DNA of 39,921 nucleotides from Candidatus Cloacimonadota bacterium (GTDB lineage Bacteria; Cloacimonadota; Cloacimonadia; Cloacimonadales; TCS61): NCBI GenBank assembly GCA_018645365.1, contig JABGOP010000004.1, positions 1 to 39,921 of the forward strand, read 5' to 3'. Shown piece by piece: positions 26,956 to 37,636 of this stretch (position 1 is its first letter; each line of letters starts with the position of its first letter). The notes under the pieces were generated by a model. It saw only the letters and a program-made list of their open reading frames with translations, ran no database searches and was not told where the DNA came from. The position numbers and the translations under genes were made by a program.

Positions 26956-28992
26956 ATGAAAAATATTAGAAACATTGCTTTTGTTGGTGCAACTGGTGCT
27001 GGTAAAACAAGTTTAATTGAACAAATGCTGTTCAATGCAAAAGCAACTACTAGAATTGGAAAAATTGAAGACGGGAATACAGTGATGGATTTCAGTCCAG
27101 AAGAGGTCGAAAGACAGGCTTCTGTTATTTTGGGTGTGGGAAATTTTGATTGGAAAAAATGTAAAATCAATATTCTTGATGCACCTGGCTTAGTAGATTT
27201 TAGTTCGGAACAATTGTCTGCATCTATTGCAACTGAATCTATTTTATTCGTGGCAAATGGTGCTTCTGAATTTGATGTAACTTTAGAAAAATCTATTGAA
27301 TTGCTCGAAAATTCAACAAATGTAAAAGGCTTTGTGGTCAACAGAATGGATAATGAAGGTGCAGATTTTTACAAAGCACTCGAAGGAATTCGTGAGAATA
27401 CAGATTTGAATCCAACTCCAATTTTAATTCCCATTGGTAGCGAACACCGTTTTGCAGGTGTCGTAGATATCGCCAAAGGTAAAGCTTTCAAAAATGGAAA
27501 AGAGATAGAAATTCCAGCAGATATGAACGATAAAGTTGAAGAGAGCAGAATGGAGTTGATGGAAGCTGTTGCCGAAAGCGATGATGCACTTTTGGAGAAA
27601 TATTTTGAGTCAGGCGACCTTTCTAAAGAAGAGATGTCAACCGGCTTGAAAAAAGCAATCAATAACGGTTCATTATTGCCAGTTTTTGCAACTTCTGCTA
27701 CTAACGACATTGGTGTTATAGATTTGATGAATGCGATTGTGGAATATCTTCCATCTCCAGCTGAAATGAATGAAATTACAGTCCAAAATGATGGTAAAGA
27801 TGAAATTTTGAAATTAGATGAAAATGGCGATTTATTTGCGTATGTATTCAAATCTTTCTCCGACCCCAAAGTGGGTGACATCAATTATGTGAGAGTTTTT
27901 TCTGGCTCGATGAGTAGTGGAACAGATGTTTATATTCCAGAAAAAAACCAAAAAGATAGAATCGGTGCTTGTTACACTGCACTCGGAAGTAGTAGAACTG
28001 AAGTTAGTGAATTGAAAGCTGGTGAAATCGGTGCGTTAGTAAAAATGAAAGTAGCGCGTAGCTTCAATACAATCGCCAAGAATGGCAAAGATATTCAATT
28101 GAAAGCAGTTGAAATGCCGACTCCGGTTTTCTGGCAATCTATCAAAGCGGCTAATCAGCACGATGAAGATAAAATTGGTTCTGCTCTTCATAAACTTTTG
28201 GATGAAGATCCAACTTTGACTTTGACGATGAATAAAGAAACATCTGAGAATGTGATTTCAGGAATTGGTGAACAACAAATTTCTCTTCTCAAAAAGAGAT
28301 TAAAAAGTAGATATAAAATTGAAGCTGAATTGCATACTCCCAAAGTTCCCTACAAAGAATCGCTTGCTGGTTCTGCTGATGTGCAATACAAGCACAAAAA
28401 ACAATCTGGTGGAAAAGGACAATATGCCGAGGTTTATTTTCGCGTAAAATCTCGTCCAGGTGGCGAAGGCTTTGAATTTATAAATTCGGTTGTGGGTGGT
28501 AGAATTCCGAGTAAATTTATTCCGGCTATTGAAAAAGGTTTGAAAGAAATTGTAGGTAAAGGTATCGTTTCTGGAAATCAAATTGTGGATATTTCGGTAG
28601 ATGTTTATGACGGTACTTTCCACGATGTAGATTCATCTGAAATGGCTTTTAAAATAGCAGCTTGGGGTGCTCTCAAAAAAGCATTTGAAACAGCAAAACC
28701 AATTTTACTCGAACCTGTTCACAAGGTGCAAATCATTATTCCAGATGAATATATGGGTGATGTAATGGGCGATATTTCTACGCGTCGTGGTAGAATTCAA
28801 GGAATGGAACAGAAAGGTAAAAAACAAATTTTGAATGCTGAAATGCCACTGATGGAATTGATGGGATATTATCCAGCTTTGAAATCACTCACGCAAGGTC
28901 GCGGGAAATTTACGCAAGAATTTGCTCATTATGAACAAGTTCCAAGCGATATCGCGAAGAAAGTTATTGCAGGTGCAAATAAAGAAGATTAA
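26956..28992 (+). CDS. Elongation factor G-like GTPase (EF-G-2 type)
   Basis: 678 residues with the five-domain EF-G layout. P-loop GATGAGKTS (11-19); switch/G3 region DAPGL (75-79); G4 NRMD (129-132); domain II near 285-365; domain IV-type segment with GGKGQYAEVYFRV and SVVGGRIPSKFIPAIEKG; domain V with GDVMGDISTRRGRIQGME. True EF-G has DTPGH in G3 and NKMD in G4. Here the catalytic-position His is Leu, and the G4 Lys is Arg. DAPG followed by a non-His residue is known for the EF-G-2/EF-G-like branch, so this is probably an accessory ribosomal translocase-like factor, not the main fusA. ATG preceded by CGGAGG. Single-gene unit with its own terminator. Confidence 0.9.
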   Translation: MKNIRNIAFVGATGAGKTSLIEQMLFNAKATTRIGKIEDGNTVMDFSPEEVERQASVILGVGNFDWKKCKINILDAPGLVDFSSEQLSASIATESILFVANGASEFDVTLEKSIELLENSTNVKGFVVNRMDNEGADFYKALEGIRENTDLNPTPILIPIGSEHRFAGVVDIAKGKAFKNGKEIEIPADMNDKVEESRMELMEAVAESDDALLEKYFESGDLSKEEMSTGLKKAINNGSLLPVFATSATNDIGVIDLMNAIVEYLPSPAEMNEITVQNDGKDEILKLDENGDLFAYVFKSFSDPKVGDINYVRVFSGSMSSGTDVYIPEKNQKDRIGACYTALGSSRTEVSELKAGEIGALVKMKVARSFNTIAKNGKDIQLKAVEMPTPVFWQSIKAANQHDEDKIGSALHKLLDEDPTLTLTMNKETSENVISGIGEQQISLLKKRLKSRYKIEAELHTPKVPYKESLAGSADVQYKHKKQSGGKGQYAEVYFRVKSRPGGEGFEFINSVVGGRIPSKFIPAIEKGLKEIVGKGIVSGNQIVDISVDVYDGTFHDVDSSEMAFKIAAWGALKKAFETAKPILLEPVHKVQIIIPDEYMGDVMGDISTRRGRIQGMEQKGKKQILNAEMPLMELMGYYPALKSLTQGRGKFTQEFAHYEQVPSDIAKKVIAGANKED

Positions 28993-29002
28993 ATGTTTTA
29001 AA

Positions 29003-29034
29003 AAAACCTTGCAGAAATTCTGCAAGGTTTTTTT
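29003..29034 (+). terminator. Terminator after the EF-G-like gene
   Basis: The stem CCTTGCAG / CTGCAAGG (29007-29014 with 29020-29027) around loop AAATT is extended by A/T pairs and followed by seven T. It lies between the EF-G-like stop and the yebC ribosome site (GGAGG at 29040-29044), so yebC transcription needs read-through or a start within the hairpin region. Confidence 0.85.
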
Positions 29035-29048
29035 ATTTTGGAGGGGCG

Positions 29049-29798
29049 ATGTCTGGTCATAATAAGTGGAGTTCGATAAAACATAAAAAAGGTGCTGCTG
29101 ACGCAAAACGCGGTAAAATTTTCACACGGATAGTGCGTGAAATTATGGTATCAGCGAGAGATGGTGGCGGAGACCCTGATATTAATCCACGCTTACGATT
29201 AGCGATATCTTCTGCAAAAAGTGCAAATATGCCAAGTGCAAATATCGAGAGAGCCATCAAAAAAGGAACAGGCGATTTGGAAGGTGTGCGATATGAAAAT
29301 CATACTTACGAAGGTTATGGACAGAACGGCATAGCTATCATTGTGGAAACGCTGACAGACAATAAACAACGCACGGTTGCCGAAGTGCGTCATATATTTT
29401 CAAAATATGGTGGGAATTTAGCAGAAAACGGTGCAGTTGCCTGGATGTTCGACCAAAAAGGTTTAGTCGAAATTCCCAAAAATAACCTTGATGAAGATGA
29501 AATGATGATGATTGCACTCGATGCTGGTGCAGATGATTTTGTTGCAGAAGACGATGTTTATCAAATATTTACGCCTTACGCAGAATTGCACAATGTTCAC
29601 CAAAAATTGGAAACAGATGGTTACCAAATTGAAAAAGTTGAATTGACGCGTTTGCCAAAAAACACAATAAACGCTGATGATTTTGCGTTAAGTTTGCTTA
29701 AATTGATTGATGCGTTGGAAGATTGTGATGATGTGCAAAAAGTTTACGCAAATTGCGAAATTTCAGACGAAATATTAGAGCGACTTTCTAACGAATAA
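29049..29798 (+). CDS. yebC: YebC/PmpR-family protein
   Basis: 249 residues, the family's usual size. The signature MSGHNKWSSIKHKKGAADAKRGKIF at the N-terminus, with RDGGGDPDINPRLRLAI, NMPSANIERAIKKG, YEGYGQNGIAIIVETLTDN and FSKYGGNLAENGAVAWMF, is typical. The family was described as DNA-binding transcriptional regulators; recent work links some members to translation of proline stretches. It heads the ruvC-ruvA-rsmB group, as in many bacteria. A strong GGAGG lies four bases before the ATG. Confidence 0.96.
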   Translation: MSGHNKWSSIKHKKGAADAKRGKIFTRIVREIMVSARDGGGDPDINPRLRLAISSAKSANMPSANIERAIKKGTGDLEGVRYENHTYEGYGQNGIAIIVETLTDNKQRTVAEVRHIFSKYGGNLAENGAVAWMFDQKGLVEIPKNNLDEDEMMMIALDAGADDFVAEDDVYQIFTPYAELHNVHQKLETDGYQIEKVELTRLPKNTINADDFALSLLKLIDALEDCDDVQKVYANCEISDEILERLSNE

Positions 29799-29809
29799 TA
29801 TTCCATTTT

Positions 29810-29813
29810 GGAG
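29810..29813 (+). promoter_or_regulatory. Ribosome binding site supporting a TTG start for ruvC
   Basis: GGAG ends five bases before TTG 29819. No in-frame ATG or GTG lies close to the conserved N-terminal strand ILGIDPG, so TTG must be the start. Confidence 0.75.
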
Positions 29814-29818
29814 TATAA

Positions 29819-30298
29819 TTGATAATTTTAGGAATTGATCCTGGTAGTTACAATCTTGGTTACGGCGTTTTAGAGATAGAGAAACGGAAAATAGTTGCCG
29901 CCGGTTGTGATGCTTTAAATTTGAAAAAATCACTTACATTTCAAGAACGACTTGTTTTGATTCATCAAGAACTGGATAAAATTATTCAAAAATACAAACC
30001 AGATATTGCAGTGGTTGAGACTATTTTTTACGGCAAAAATATCCAGTCAGCATTTACATTGGGGCATGCTCGTGGTGTTATTTTGTTAACTTTAGCTCAG
30101 AACGAAATTCAAACAAATGAATATTCTCCACGCGAAGTAAAGAAGGCAGTTGTCGGCAACGGAAATGCTTCTAAAGAACAAGTGAAATATATGGTGCAGA
30201 AAATCTTGAATATCAATTTGACAGCTTCAAGTCAAGATGCAACAGATGCATTGGCTGTGGCTTTGTGCGAATTTAATAAAAATAAATTTAAATTTTAG
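29819..30298 (+). CDS. ruvC: Holliday junction resolvase
   Basis: 159 residues, as usual. A dimeric Mg-dependent nuclease that cuts four-way junctions moved by RuvAB. The RNase H fold carries all four acidic residues: D7 (GIDPG), E67 (VVETIFYGKN), D140 and D143 (SSQDATDALAVAL). The start is TTG, 20 bases after the yebC stop. No ruvB is in the window, as the neighbour ruvA is followed by rsmB. Confidence 0.96.
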   Translation: MIILGIDPGSYNLGYGVLEIEKRKIVAAGCDALNLKKSLTFQERLVLIHQELDKIIQKYKPDIAVVETIFYGKNIQSAFTLGHARGVILLTLAQNEIQTNEYSPREVKKAVVGNGNASKEQVKYMVQKILNINLTASSQDATDALAVALCEFNKNKFKF

Positions 30299-30309
30299 AA
30301 GGGTGTGAA

Positions 30310-30918
30310 ATGATTTCATATTTAAAAGGGAAATTGTCATCTAAAATGCCGACTGCTATCACGATTGATTGTGGCGGTGTCGGCTACGAGGTTAATGTAC
30401 CACTTAGTACTTTCGATAAATTACCACAAATTGATGAGCAATTGCAGATTTTTATCTACTATTCGTTTAACCAAAATGATGGGGTGCGACTTTACGGATT
30501 TTTGTTGCTGGAAGAGAAACAGCTTTTTCAACAGTTAATTTCTATCTCCAAAATAGGCCCAAAAATAGCATTAGGAATCCTTTCTGGGATTTCGGTAAAC
30601 GACTTAATTCGTGCTATTCAAATTGCTGATGTTGTGCTAATTTCTACCGTGCCGGGCATTGGTAAAAAAACGGCCGAACGACTTGTCATCGAGTTGAAAG
30701 ATAAAGTCGGAAACATTAAAATTGGCAGTGATTTTATGACTTCTAATGCTGTCGAAAGAAGTATTCTCAATGAAACCGAAACGGCACTTGTTACTTTGGG
30801 TTACAAAAGATTCGAGATTAAAAAAGCGATTGCCGAAATTTCTCAAAATAACCAATTTACTAGTTCAGAAGAAGCGATAAAAATGGTAATGAAATCGCTC
30901 TACAAAAAGAGGAAATAA
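30310..30918 (+). CDS. ruvA: Holliday junction branch-migration subunit RuvA
   Basis: 202 residues. N-terminal OB-fold MISYLKGKLSS...DCGGVGYEVNVPL; middle domain with two helix-hairpin-helix motifs, ISKIGPKIALGIL (78-90) and STVPGIGKKTAERLVIELKDK (113-133); and a C-terminal domain III (150-202) that contacts RuvB. It forms a tetramer on Holliday junctions and loads the RuvB motor. 11-base gap from ruvC, GAAGGG site before the ATG. Confidence 0.96.
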   Translation: MISYLKGKLSSKMPTAITIDCGGVGYEVNVPLSTFDKLPQIDEQLQIFIYYSFNQNDGVRLYGFLLLEEKQLFQQLISISKIGPKIALGILSGISVNDLIRAIQIADVVLISTVPGIGKKTAERLVIELKDKVGNIKIGSDFMTSNAVERSILNETETALVTLGYKRFEIKKAIAEISQNNQFTSSEEAIKMVMKSLYKKRK

Positions 30919-30921
30919 TAG

Positions 30922-32238
30922 ATGAATATTCGCAAGGAAGCTTACAATATAATTACTACAGTTCTTTCTAAACAACTTTTTTCCGATAAATTATTGGACA
31001 AAATGGCAAAGCGTTTACGCTCCGCTGGAGAGAATGCAGATTTACTCTATTTTTTGGTTAAGGGCGTGATAAAGATGGAGAAAAATTTGGAATATATCGC
31101 GGCACAATTTACCGATAAAGAGCGATTTTCAAAAACCGACAAAAAAATAAAATACCTCATCTATTTAGGATTATTTCAGCTAATTTATAGTGATAAAATT
31201 CCTGACCACGCCGCGGTAAATGAAACCGTTATGTTGGCGAAAAAAAACTTCAACAATAAAATCGGTAATTTTGTAAATGCTGTTTTACGCAGCTATTTAC
31301 GTAATCCAAGAATTGAATATCCAGCAGATATTGCTGTAAGGTTGTCGCTTGAATATTCTTTTCCAAAAAAATTAATTGAGCGCTGGTTGGAAAAATGGGG
31401 AGATGAAAAAACAGAAGAGTTGTGCCTTTATTTTAATGATGTTCCCCAACTTCACATCAGGGTGAATAATCTGAAAATTAGCAAAATTGAGCTGATGAAG
31501 TATTTTGAAAATGAACAAATAGAATTTTCGGAAAGTGTAATTTCACAGAATATGTTGCTTTCAAAAGAAGCACGAAAAATATTGAATTGTGAAGCTTTTA
31601 CAGATGGCTTGTTTTCGATTCAAGATACTTCTGCAGCGTTAGTTATCGAACTTTTAGACCCACAAAAAGATGAGTCAATTCTAGATTTATTTGCTGCACC
31701 GGGTGGAAAATCTACATATATTTCAGAGTTGATGAAAAACAGTGGGGAGCTAGTTGCTATAGATAAATATCCGCACAAAATGAAACGTATGAAGCAATCT
31801 TTGAAACGATTGGGGATTTCCAATATTCAACTCAATTCGATTGATGCTTTTCAGTTTGGACCAGTGGCACCAGCTTTTGATCGGGTTCTTTTGGATGTGC
31901 CTTGTTCTGGTTGGGGTGTTTTTCAAAAAAAAGCAGAGTTGCGGTGGCAGAAAAACCAGGATATAAAGCAACTTCTAAAACTGCAAAAACAGGCATTGAA
32001 AACTGGTGCAGAATTTGTGAAACCAGGTGGTTATTTGCTTTACAGCACCTGTACTTTGAATGAAGATGAAAATGAAAATATGGTGCAGAATTTTTTGGAT
32101 AAAAATAAAAATTTTACATTAGTTTTGGCATCAAACAATATTTCGGAAGAATTTACAGAAAATGGTTTTTTGAAAACTTTACCATTTAAAGATAACACAG
32201 ATGGTGCTTTTGCCGCAAAATTACAGAAAAATATTTAG
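30922..32238 (+). CDS. rsmB: 16S rRNA m5C967 methyltransferase
   Basis: 438 residues. The N-terminal NusB-like RNA-binding domain (1-130) is followed by a Rossmann SAM-methyltransferase domain. SAM loop LDLFAAPGGKS at 254-264; VLLDVPCSGWG with C328 (motif IV) and LLYSTCTLNEDENE with catalytic C377 (motif VI), the two-cysteine set of RNA m5C methyltransferases. The target position is by homology to RsmB. It begins three bases after ruvA; the stop overlaps the ribosome site of the PASTA gene. Confidence 0.95.
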   Translation: MNIRKEAYNIITTVLSKQLFSDKLLDKMAKRLRSAGENADLLYFLVKGVIKMEKNLEYIAAQFTDKERFSKTDKKIKYLIYLGLFQLIYSDKIPDHAAVNETVMLAKKNFNNKIGNFVNAVLRSYLRNPRIEYPADIAVRLSLEYSFPKKLIERWLEKWGDEKTEELCLYFNDVPQLHIRVNNLKISKIELMKYFENEQIEFSESVISQNMLLSKEARKILNCEAFTDGLFSIQDTSAALVIELLDPQKDESILDLFAAPGGKSTYISELMKNSGELVAIDKYPHKMKRMKQSLKRLGISNIQLNSIDAFQFGPVAPAFDRVLLDVPCSGWGVFQKKAELRWQKNQDIKQLLKLQKQALKTGAEFVKPGGYLLYSTCTLNEDENENMVQNFLDKNKNFTLVLASNNISEEFTENGFLKTLPFKDNTDGAFAAKLQKNI

Positions 32239-32247
32239 GGGATGTGA

Positions 32248-32847
32248 GTGAAAAAATATCGACGAATTAAATTGGGTAAATTTCAACCTTTGTTGCCTAT
32301 CATAATCTCGCTTGTGGCGATGTTAATTATTTTTATCGTTGCTTTTTTTGCGACAAATTTAGTGATGAAAATAGTGGTGGGTCACAAAAATGTAGTGGAA
32401 GTTCCGAATCTCGAAAATGTACAGTTTGATGTTGCCCGCAAGCAGTGTCGCAAAATGAAATTATTTGTTCGATTAGAGCAGAAAGTTTATTCCGATTCGA
32501 TTCCGCGTGGCTATATTGTCTCTCAGAAGCCAAAATCTGGTCTTAAAACGAAAAAAAACAGAACGATTGAGGTAGCAGCTAGTTTGGGTCCAGAAATGGT
32601 AAGAATTCCATTTTTGGAGAATTTAACGGTTTTGCAGGCAAAATTAAAATTACAAAATGCAGGTTTGCGATTGGGTAAAGAAACTTATCGCTATTCTGAA
32701 GATGTGAAAAAAGACAGAATTATTTATTCTAAACCAATGGCGGATAAGCTCATATCTAAAAAAGGTAGGGTTGAAATAATCGTCAGTATGGGTAATTTTT
32801 CGCAAGAGAAATCAAACGAAAATTGGATTGATTTATTGAACGATTAA
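32248..32847 (+). CDS. Membrane-anchored PASTA-domain protein
   Basis: 199 residues, start GTG 32248 with AGGGGA five bases upstream. A short basic cytoplasmic tail (1-13), one membrane helix (about 15-40), then two PASTA repeats outside the inner membrane: about 48-113 (VEVPNLENVQFDVARKQCRK...SQKPKSG) and about 116-182 (VRIPFLENLTVLQAKLKLQNAGL...SKPMADK). PASTA domains bind muropeptides or peptidoglycan. There is no kinase or transpeptidase domain, unlike PknB or PBP2x. Its place after rsmB resembles operons where a PASTA Ser/Thr kinase follows rsmB, so it may be a kinase-free remnant or a dedicated wall-sensing anchor. Confidence 0.88.
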   Translation: MKKYRRIKLGKFQPLLPIIISLVAMLIIFIVAFFATNLVMKIVVGHKNVVEVPNLENVQFDVARKQCRKMKLFVRLEQKVYSDSIPRGYIVSQKPKSGLKTKKNRTIEVAASLGPEMVRIPFLENLTVLQAKLKLQNAGLRLGKETYRYSEDVKKDRIIYSKPMADKLISKKGRVEIIVSMGNFSQEKSNENWIDLLND

Positions 32848-32875
32848 GCGTGAAAAATTTCAGCAGATTCTTTTT

Positions 32876-32901
32876 AAAAGCACCGATTATTTGGTGCTTT
32901 T
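32876..32901 (+). terminator. Terminator after the PASTA gene
   Basis: AAAAGCACC (32876-32884) pairs with GGTGCTTTT (32893-32901) around an 8-base loop, with a T-rich tail. It closes the yebC-ruvC-ruvA-rsmB-PASTA unit. Confidence 0.85.
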
Positions 32902-33003
32902 ATTTATGTGAATGTAAATCGTTACATACTAACTGATTAGCTGATTGGCTTGATGTTTTTTGAAAATAATAAAAAATAATGTAACTTTATGTAAATAAAA
33001 TAG

Positions 33004-33034
33004 TTGACACCTTTCGCTGTAAAAATGCAATAGT
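33004..33034 (+). promoter_or_regulatory. Possible gyrB promoter
   Basis: TTGACA at 33004-33009, and TGCAATAGT at 33026-33034 as a weak extended -10 (spacer 19). It lies 58 bases before the ATG. The remaining leader is A-rich. Only the -35 box is convincing. Confidence 0.35.
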
Positions 33035-33079
33035 CCCCAGTTTGAGAGATAAAAATAATAATAAATAAATAAAATCTAA

Positions 33080-34993
<1,914 letters not shown>

Positions 34994-35007
34994 GGAGGGG
35001 GAAAATT

Positions 35008-37572
35008 ATGATTCATGATAGATCAAGAATAGAGTTGTTGGAAATAGAAGATGTTTTAAAAAAAGCATATTTGGAATATTCGATGAGCGTTATTGTGTCG
35101 CGTGCTTTGCCAGATGTTCGCGATGGTCTCAAACCATCTCAAAGAAGAATTCTTTACGCTATGCATCAGCTGAATTTAGCACCAGGAAAAGGTTTTAGAA
35201 AATGCGCTAAAATAGCTGGTGATACATCTGGTAACTTCCATCCGCACGGCGAACAGGTTGTTTATCCTACTTTGGTGCGAATGGCACAAGATTGGAGTTT
35301 GCGTTATACTCTCATCAACGGGCAAGGAAACTTTGGTTCACAAGATGGCGATCCACCAGCGGCGATGCGTTATACCGAAGCAAGATTGCAAAAAACAGCG
35401 GTCGATTTGATGAGCGACCTCGATAAAAATACAGTAGATTTTCACCCAAATTATGATGACACGCGTGAAGAACCATCTGTATTTCCATCAAAATTCCCGA
35501 ATTTATTGGTAAATGGTTCTTCTGGTATTGCGGTGGGAATGGCTACAAATATGGCACCTCACAACATTACCGAAGTTTGTAACGGTATTATCGCTTACAT
35601 TGAAAATCCAGAGATGGAGTCTGTTGATTTTCTGAAATATATCAGTGGTCCCGATTTTCCAACGGGCGGATTTATTATCGGGAAAAGTGGCATCAAAGAT
35701 TATATTGAAACAGGTCACGGACGTGTAATAATGCGGGGTAGAGCGGCAATAGAACGCAAAGATAATGGTTCTGAAATGATTGTGATTACCGAAATTCCAT
35801 ACATGTTGAACAAGACAAATCTCATCAATAAAATTGTGGAAACTGTGAAAACACGTAGAATTGAAGGAATCAGTGATGTACGAGATGAATCTGGTCGCCA
35901 AGGAATGCGACTTGTCATTACCGTGAAACGCAACTATGATGCAGATACAGTTTTGCAAAAAATGTATAAATACACTCAACTTCAATCTAGTTTCAGCGTG
36001 AATAATCGTGCCCTTGTGAAAGGAATTCCGCAAGTTCTCAATATGAAAGATATGGTGCAAAATTTTGTTGATTTCCGCCACGAAGTGGTAACGCGTCGCA
36101 CCAAGTTTGAACTTGATAAAGCGGAACAAAGATTGCACATTTTGGAAGGTTACAGAATCGCACTCGATAATATCGATGAAATTATCAAAACGATTCGTGC
36201 TTCCAAAAATACAGATGAAGCTCGTGAACAATTGATGTTGAAATTCAAGCTTTCCGAAATTCAAGCACGTGCAATTTTGGAAATGAGATTGCAAAAATTG
36301 ACTGGTTTAGAACGCGAAAAAGTTGAGAACGAATACAACGAAATTGTTAAATTAGTCAAAAAATTGAAAGGCATTTTAGGGAAAGTTGAATTGCGAATGG
36401 ATATTATCAAGGAAGAAATTTTTGCGATAAAAGAAAAATATAACGATTTGCGTAAAACCACTATTCTAGAGGGTTCAGCAGATATAGATACCGAAGATAT
36501 GATTGCTGACGAAGATATGGTTGTAACTATTTCACATCAAGGTTACATCAAGCGTTTGCCAATTCGTACCTACCGAAAACAGGGCAGAGGTGGTAAGGGA
36601 CTCTCGGGTACAAACTTGAAAGATGAAGATTTTATCAAAAGTATTTTCGTAGCTTCAACTCACGCTTATATCTTATTCTTCACCGATTTTGGAAAATGTC
36701 ATTGGCTCAAAGTTCACCGCATTCCAAATGTGGGAAGATTAGCGCGTGGAAAGGCAATTGTCAATTTATTGCAATTGGAAAAAGATGAAAAGATTGAAGC
36801 TTTTGTAACTGTTCGTAACTTTGAAGATCCTCATTTTGTAACAATGGCAACCAAAAATGGAATTGTTAAAAAAACTGAATTGAAAGCATTTTCACATCCG
36901 CGTGTAAACGGCATTATCGCGATAAAATTGATTGATGGCGATCAACTCATCGAAGCGAAAATTACTGAAGGTGAGAATGATATTTTATTGGCAACGAGCA
37001 ATGGTTTTGCAAATCGTTTTCACGAAACAGATTGCCGACCGTTAGGCAGAAATTCTCAAGGTGTGAAAGGAATAACGCTACGCGACAACGATAAAGTGGT
37101 GGCGATGGTGATTATCAAAAGAGAGGGAACCTTACTTTCTATCAGTGAAAATGGTTATGGAAAGCGAACCAAAATTAGCGATTATAATGTAACGAAACGC
37201 GGTTCAAAAGGGGTGATAACACTCAAAACTACCGTTCGAAATGGTAAATTAATTTCGCTTTTAGAAGTTGTCGATAATGATGATTTAATGATTGTTACCA
37301 GAAATGGAATGATTATCCGCCAGGCGGTTGACCGCATTTCTGTAATCGGTAGAAACACGCAGGGAGTGCGTCTTATCACTTTGAATGATGATGATAAAGT
37401 TTACGATTTGGCACGCATTTTGGCTGAAGACGAAATGGGCGACGAAGAAATTTCTGAAAGTTCAGAAAATATGGACGAAATCGTAGAAACCGAAACGGTA
37501 GGAATTTCCGAAAAAAATGAAGAAGTCGATGATTCAAATGACGATGACGGTCAATCTGAGTTAGATTTATAG
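35008..37572 (+). CDS. gyrA: DNA gyrase subunit A
   Basis: 854 residues. Winged-helix/breakage domain with catalytic Y122 (AAMRYTEARL), so residue numbers coincide with E. coli GyrA. The coiled-coil gate lies about 360-480, then a C-terminal beta-pinwheel with GyrA box QGRGGKG (525-531; the canonical box is QRRGGKG), which marks it as gyrase rather than topoisomerase IV. The quinolone region reads HPHGEQVVYPTLVRMAQ: residue 83 is Gln and 87 is Pro instead of Ser and Asp. The protein ends in an acidic tail (from about 805, rich in Glu/Asp/Ser) without basic residues. Co-transcribed with gyrB. Confidence 0.97.
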   Translation: MIHDRSRIELLEIEDVLKKAYLEYSMSVIVSRALPDVRDGLKPSQRRILYAMHQLNLAPGKGFRKCAKIAGDTSGNFHPHGEQVVYPTLVRMAQDWSLRYTLINGQGNFGSQDGDPPAAMRYTEARLQKTAVDLMSDLDKNTVDFHPNYDDTREEPSVFPSKFPNLLVNGSSGIAVGMATNMAPHNITEVCNGIIAYIENPEMESVDFLKYISGPDFPTGGFIIGKSGIKDYIETGHGRVIMRGRAAIERKDNGSEMIVITEIPYMLNKTNLINKIVETVKTRRIEGISDVRDESGRQGMRLVITVKRNYDADTVLQKMYKYTQLQSSFSVNNRALVKGIPQVLNMKDMVQNFVDFRHEVVTRRTKFELDKAEQRLHILEGYRIALDNIDEIIKTIRASKNTDEAREQLMLKFKLSEIQARAILEMRLQKLTGLEREKVENEYNEIVKLVKKLKGILGKVELRMDIIKEEIFAIKEKYNDLRKTTILEGSADIDTEDMIADEDMVVTISHQGYIKRLPIRTYRKQGRGGKGLSGTNLKDEDFIKSIFVASTHAYILFFTDFGKCHWLKVHRIPNVGRLARGKAIVNLLQLEKDEKIEAFVTVRNFEDPHFVTMATKNGIVKKTELKAFSHPRVNGIIAIKLIDGDQLIEAKITEGENDILLATSNGFANRFHETDCRPLGRNSQGVKGITLRDNDKVVAMVIIKREGTLLSISENGYGKRTKISDYNVTKRGSKGVITLKTTVRNGKLISLLEVVDNDDLMIVTRNGMIIRQAVDRISVIGRNTQGVRLITLNDDDKVYDLARILAEDEMGDEEISESSENMDEIVETETVGISEKNEEVDDSNDDDGQSELDL

Positions 37573-37586
37573 AATGTGAAAAGAGA

Positions 37587-37625
37587 AAAAGTAGAGGTGA
37601 AGAAAAATCATCTCTACTTTTCGTT
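37587..37625 (+). terminator. Terminator after gyrA
   Basis: A 14-bp stem (37587-37600 with 37608-37621; one G-T pair) around loop AGAAAAA is followed by TTTTCGTTTT. The ribosome site of the next gene (GGAGG near 37628-37632) is within a few bases, so the lipoprotein gene is either expressed by read-through or from a promoter overlapping the hairpin. Confidence 0.8.
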
Positions 37626-37636
37626 TTGGAGGCAAA

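Noticed and set aside
35503-36294. 263-codon minus-strand open frame
   Set aside because: It is the complement of gyrA, with no start signal or recognisable domain.
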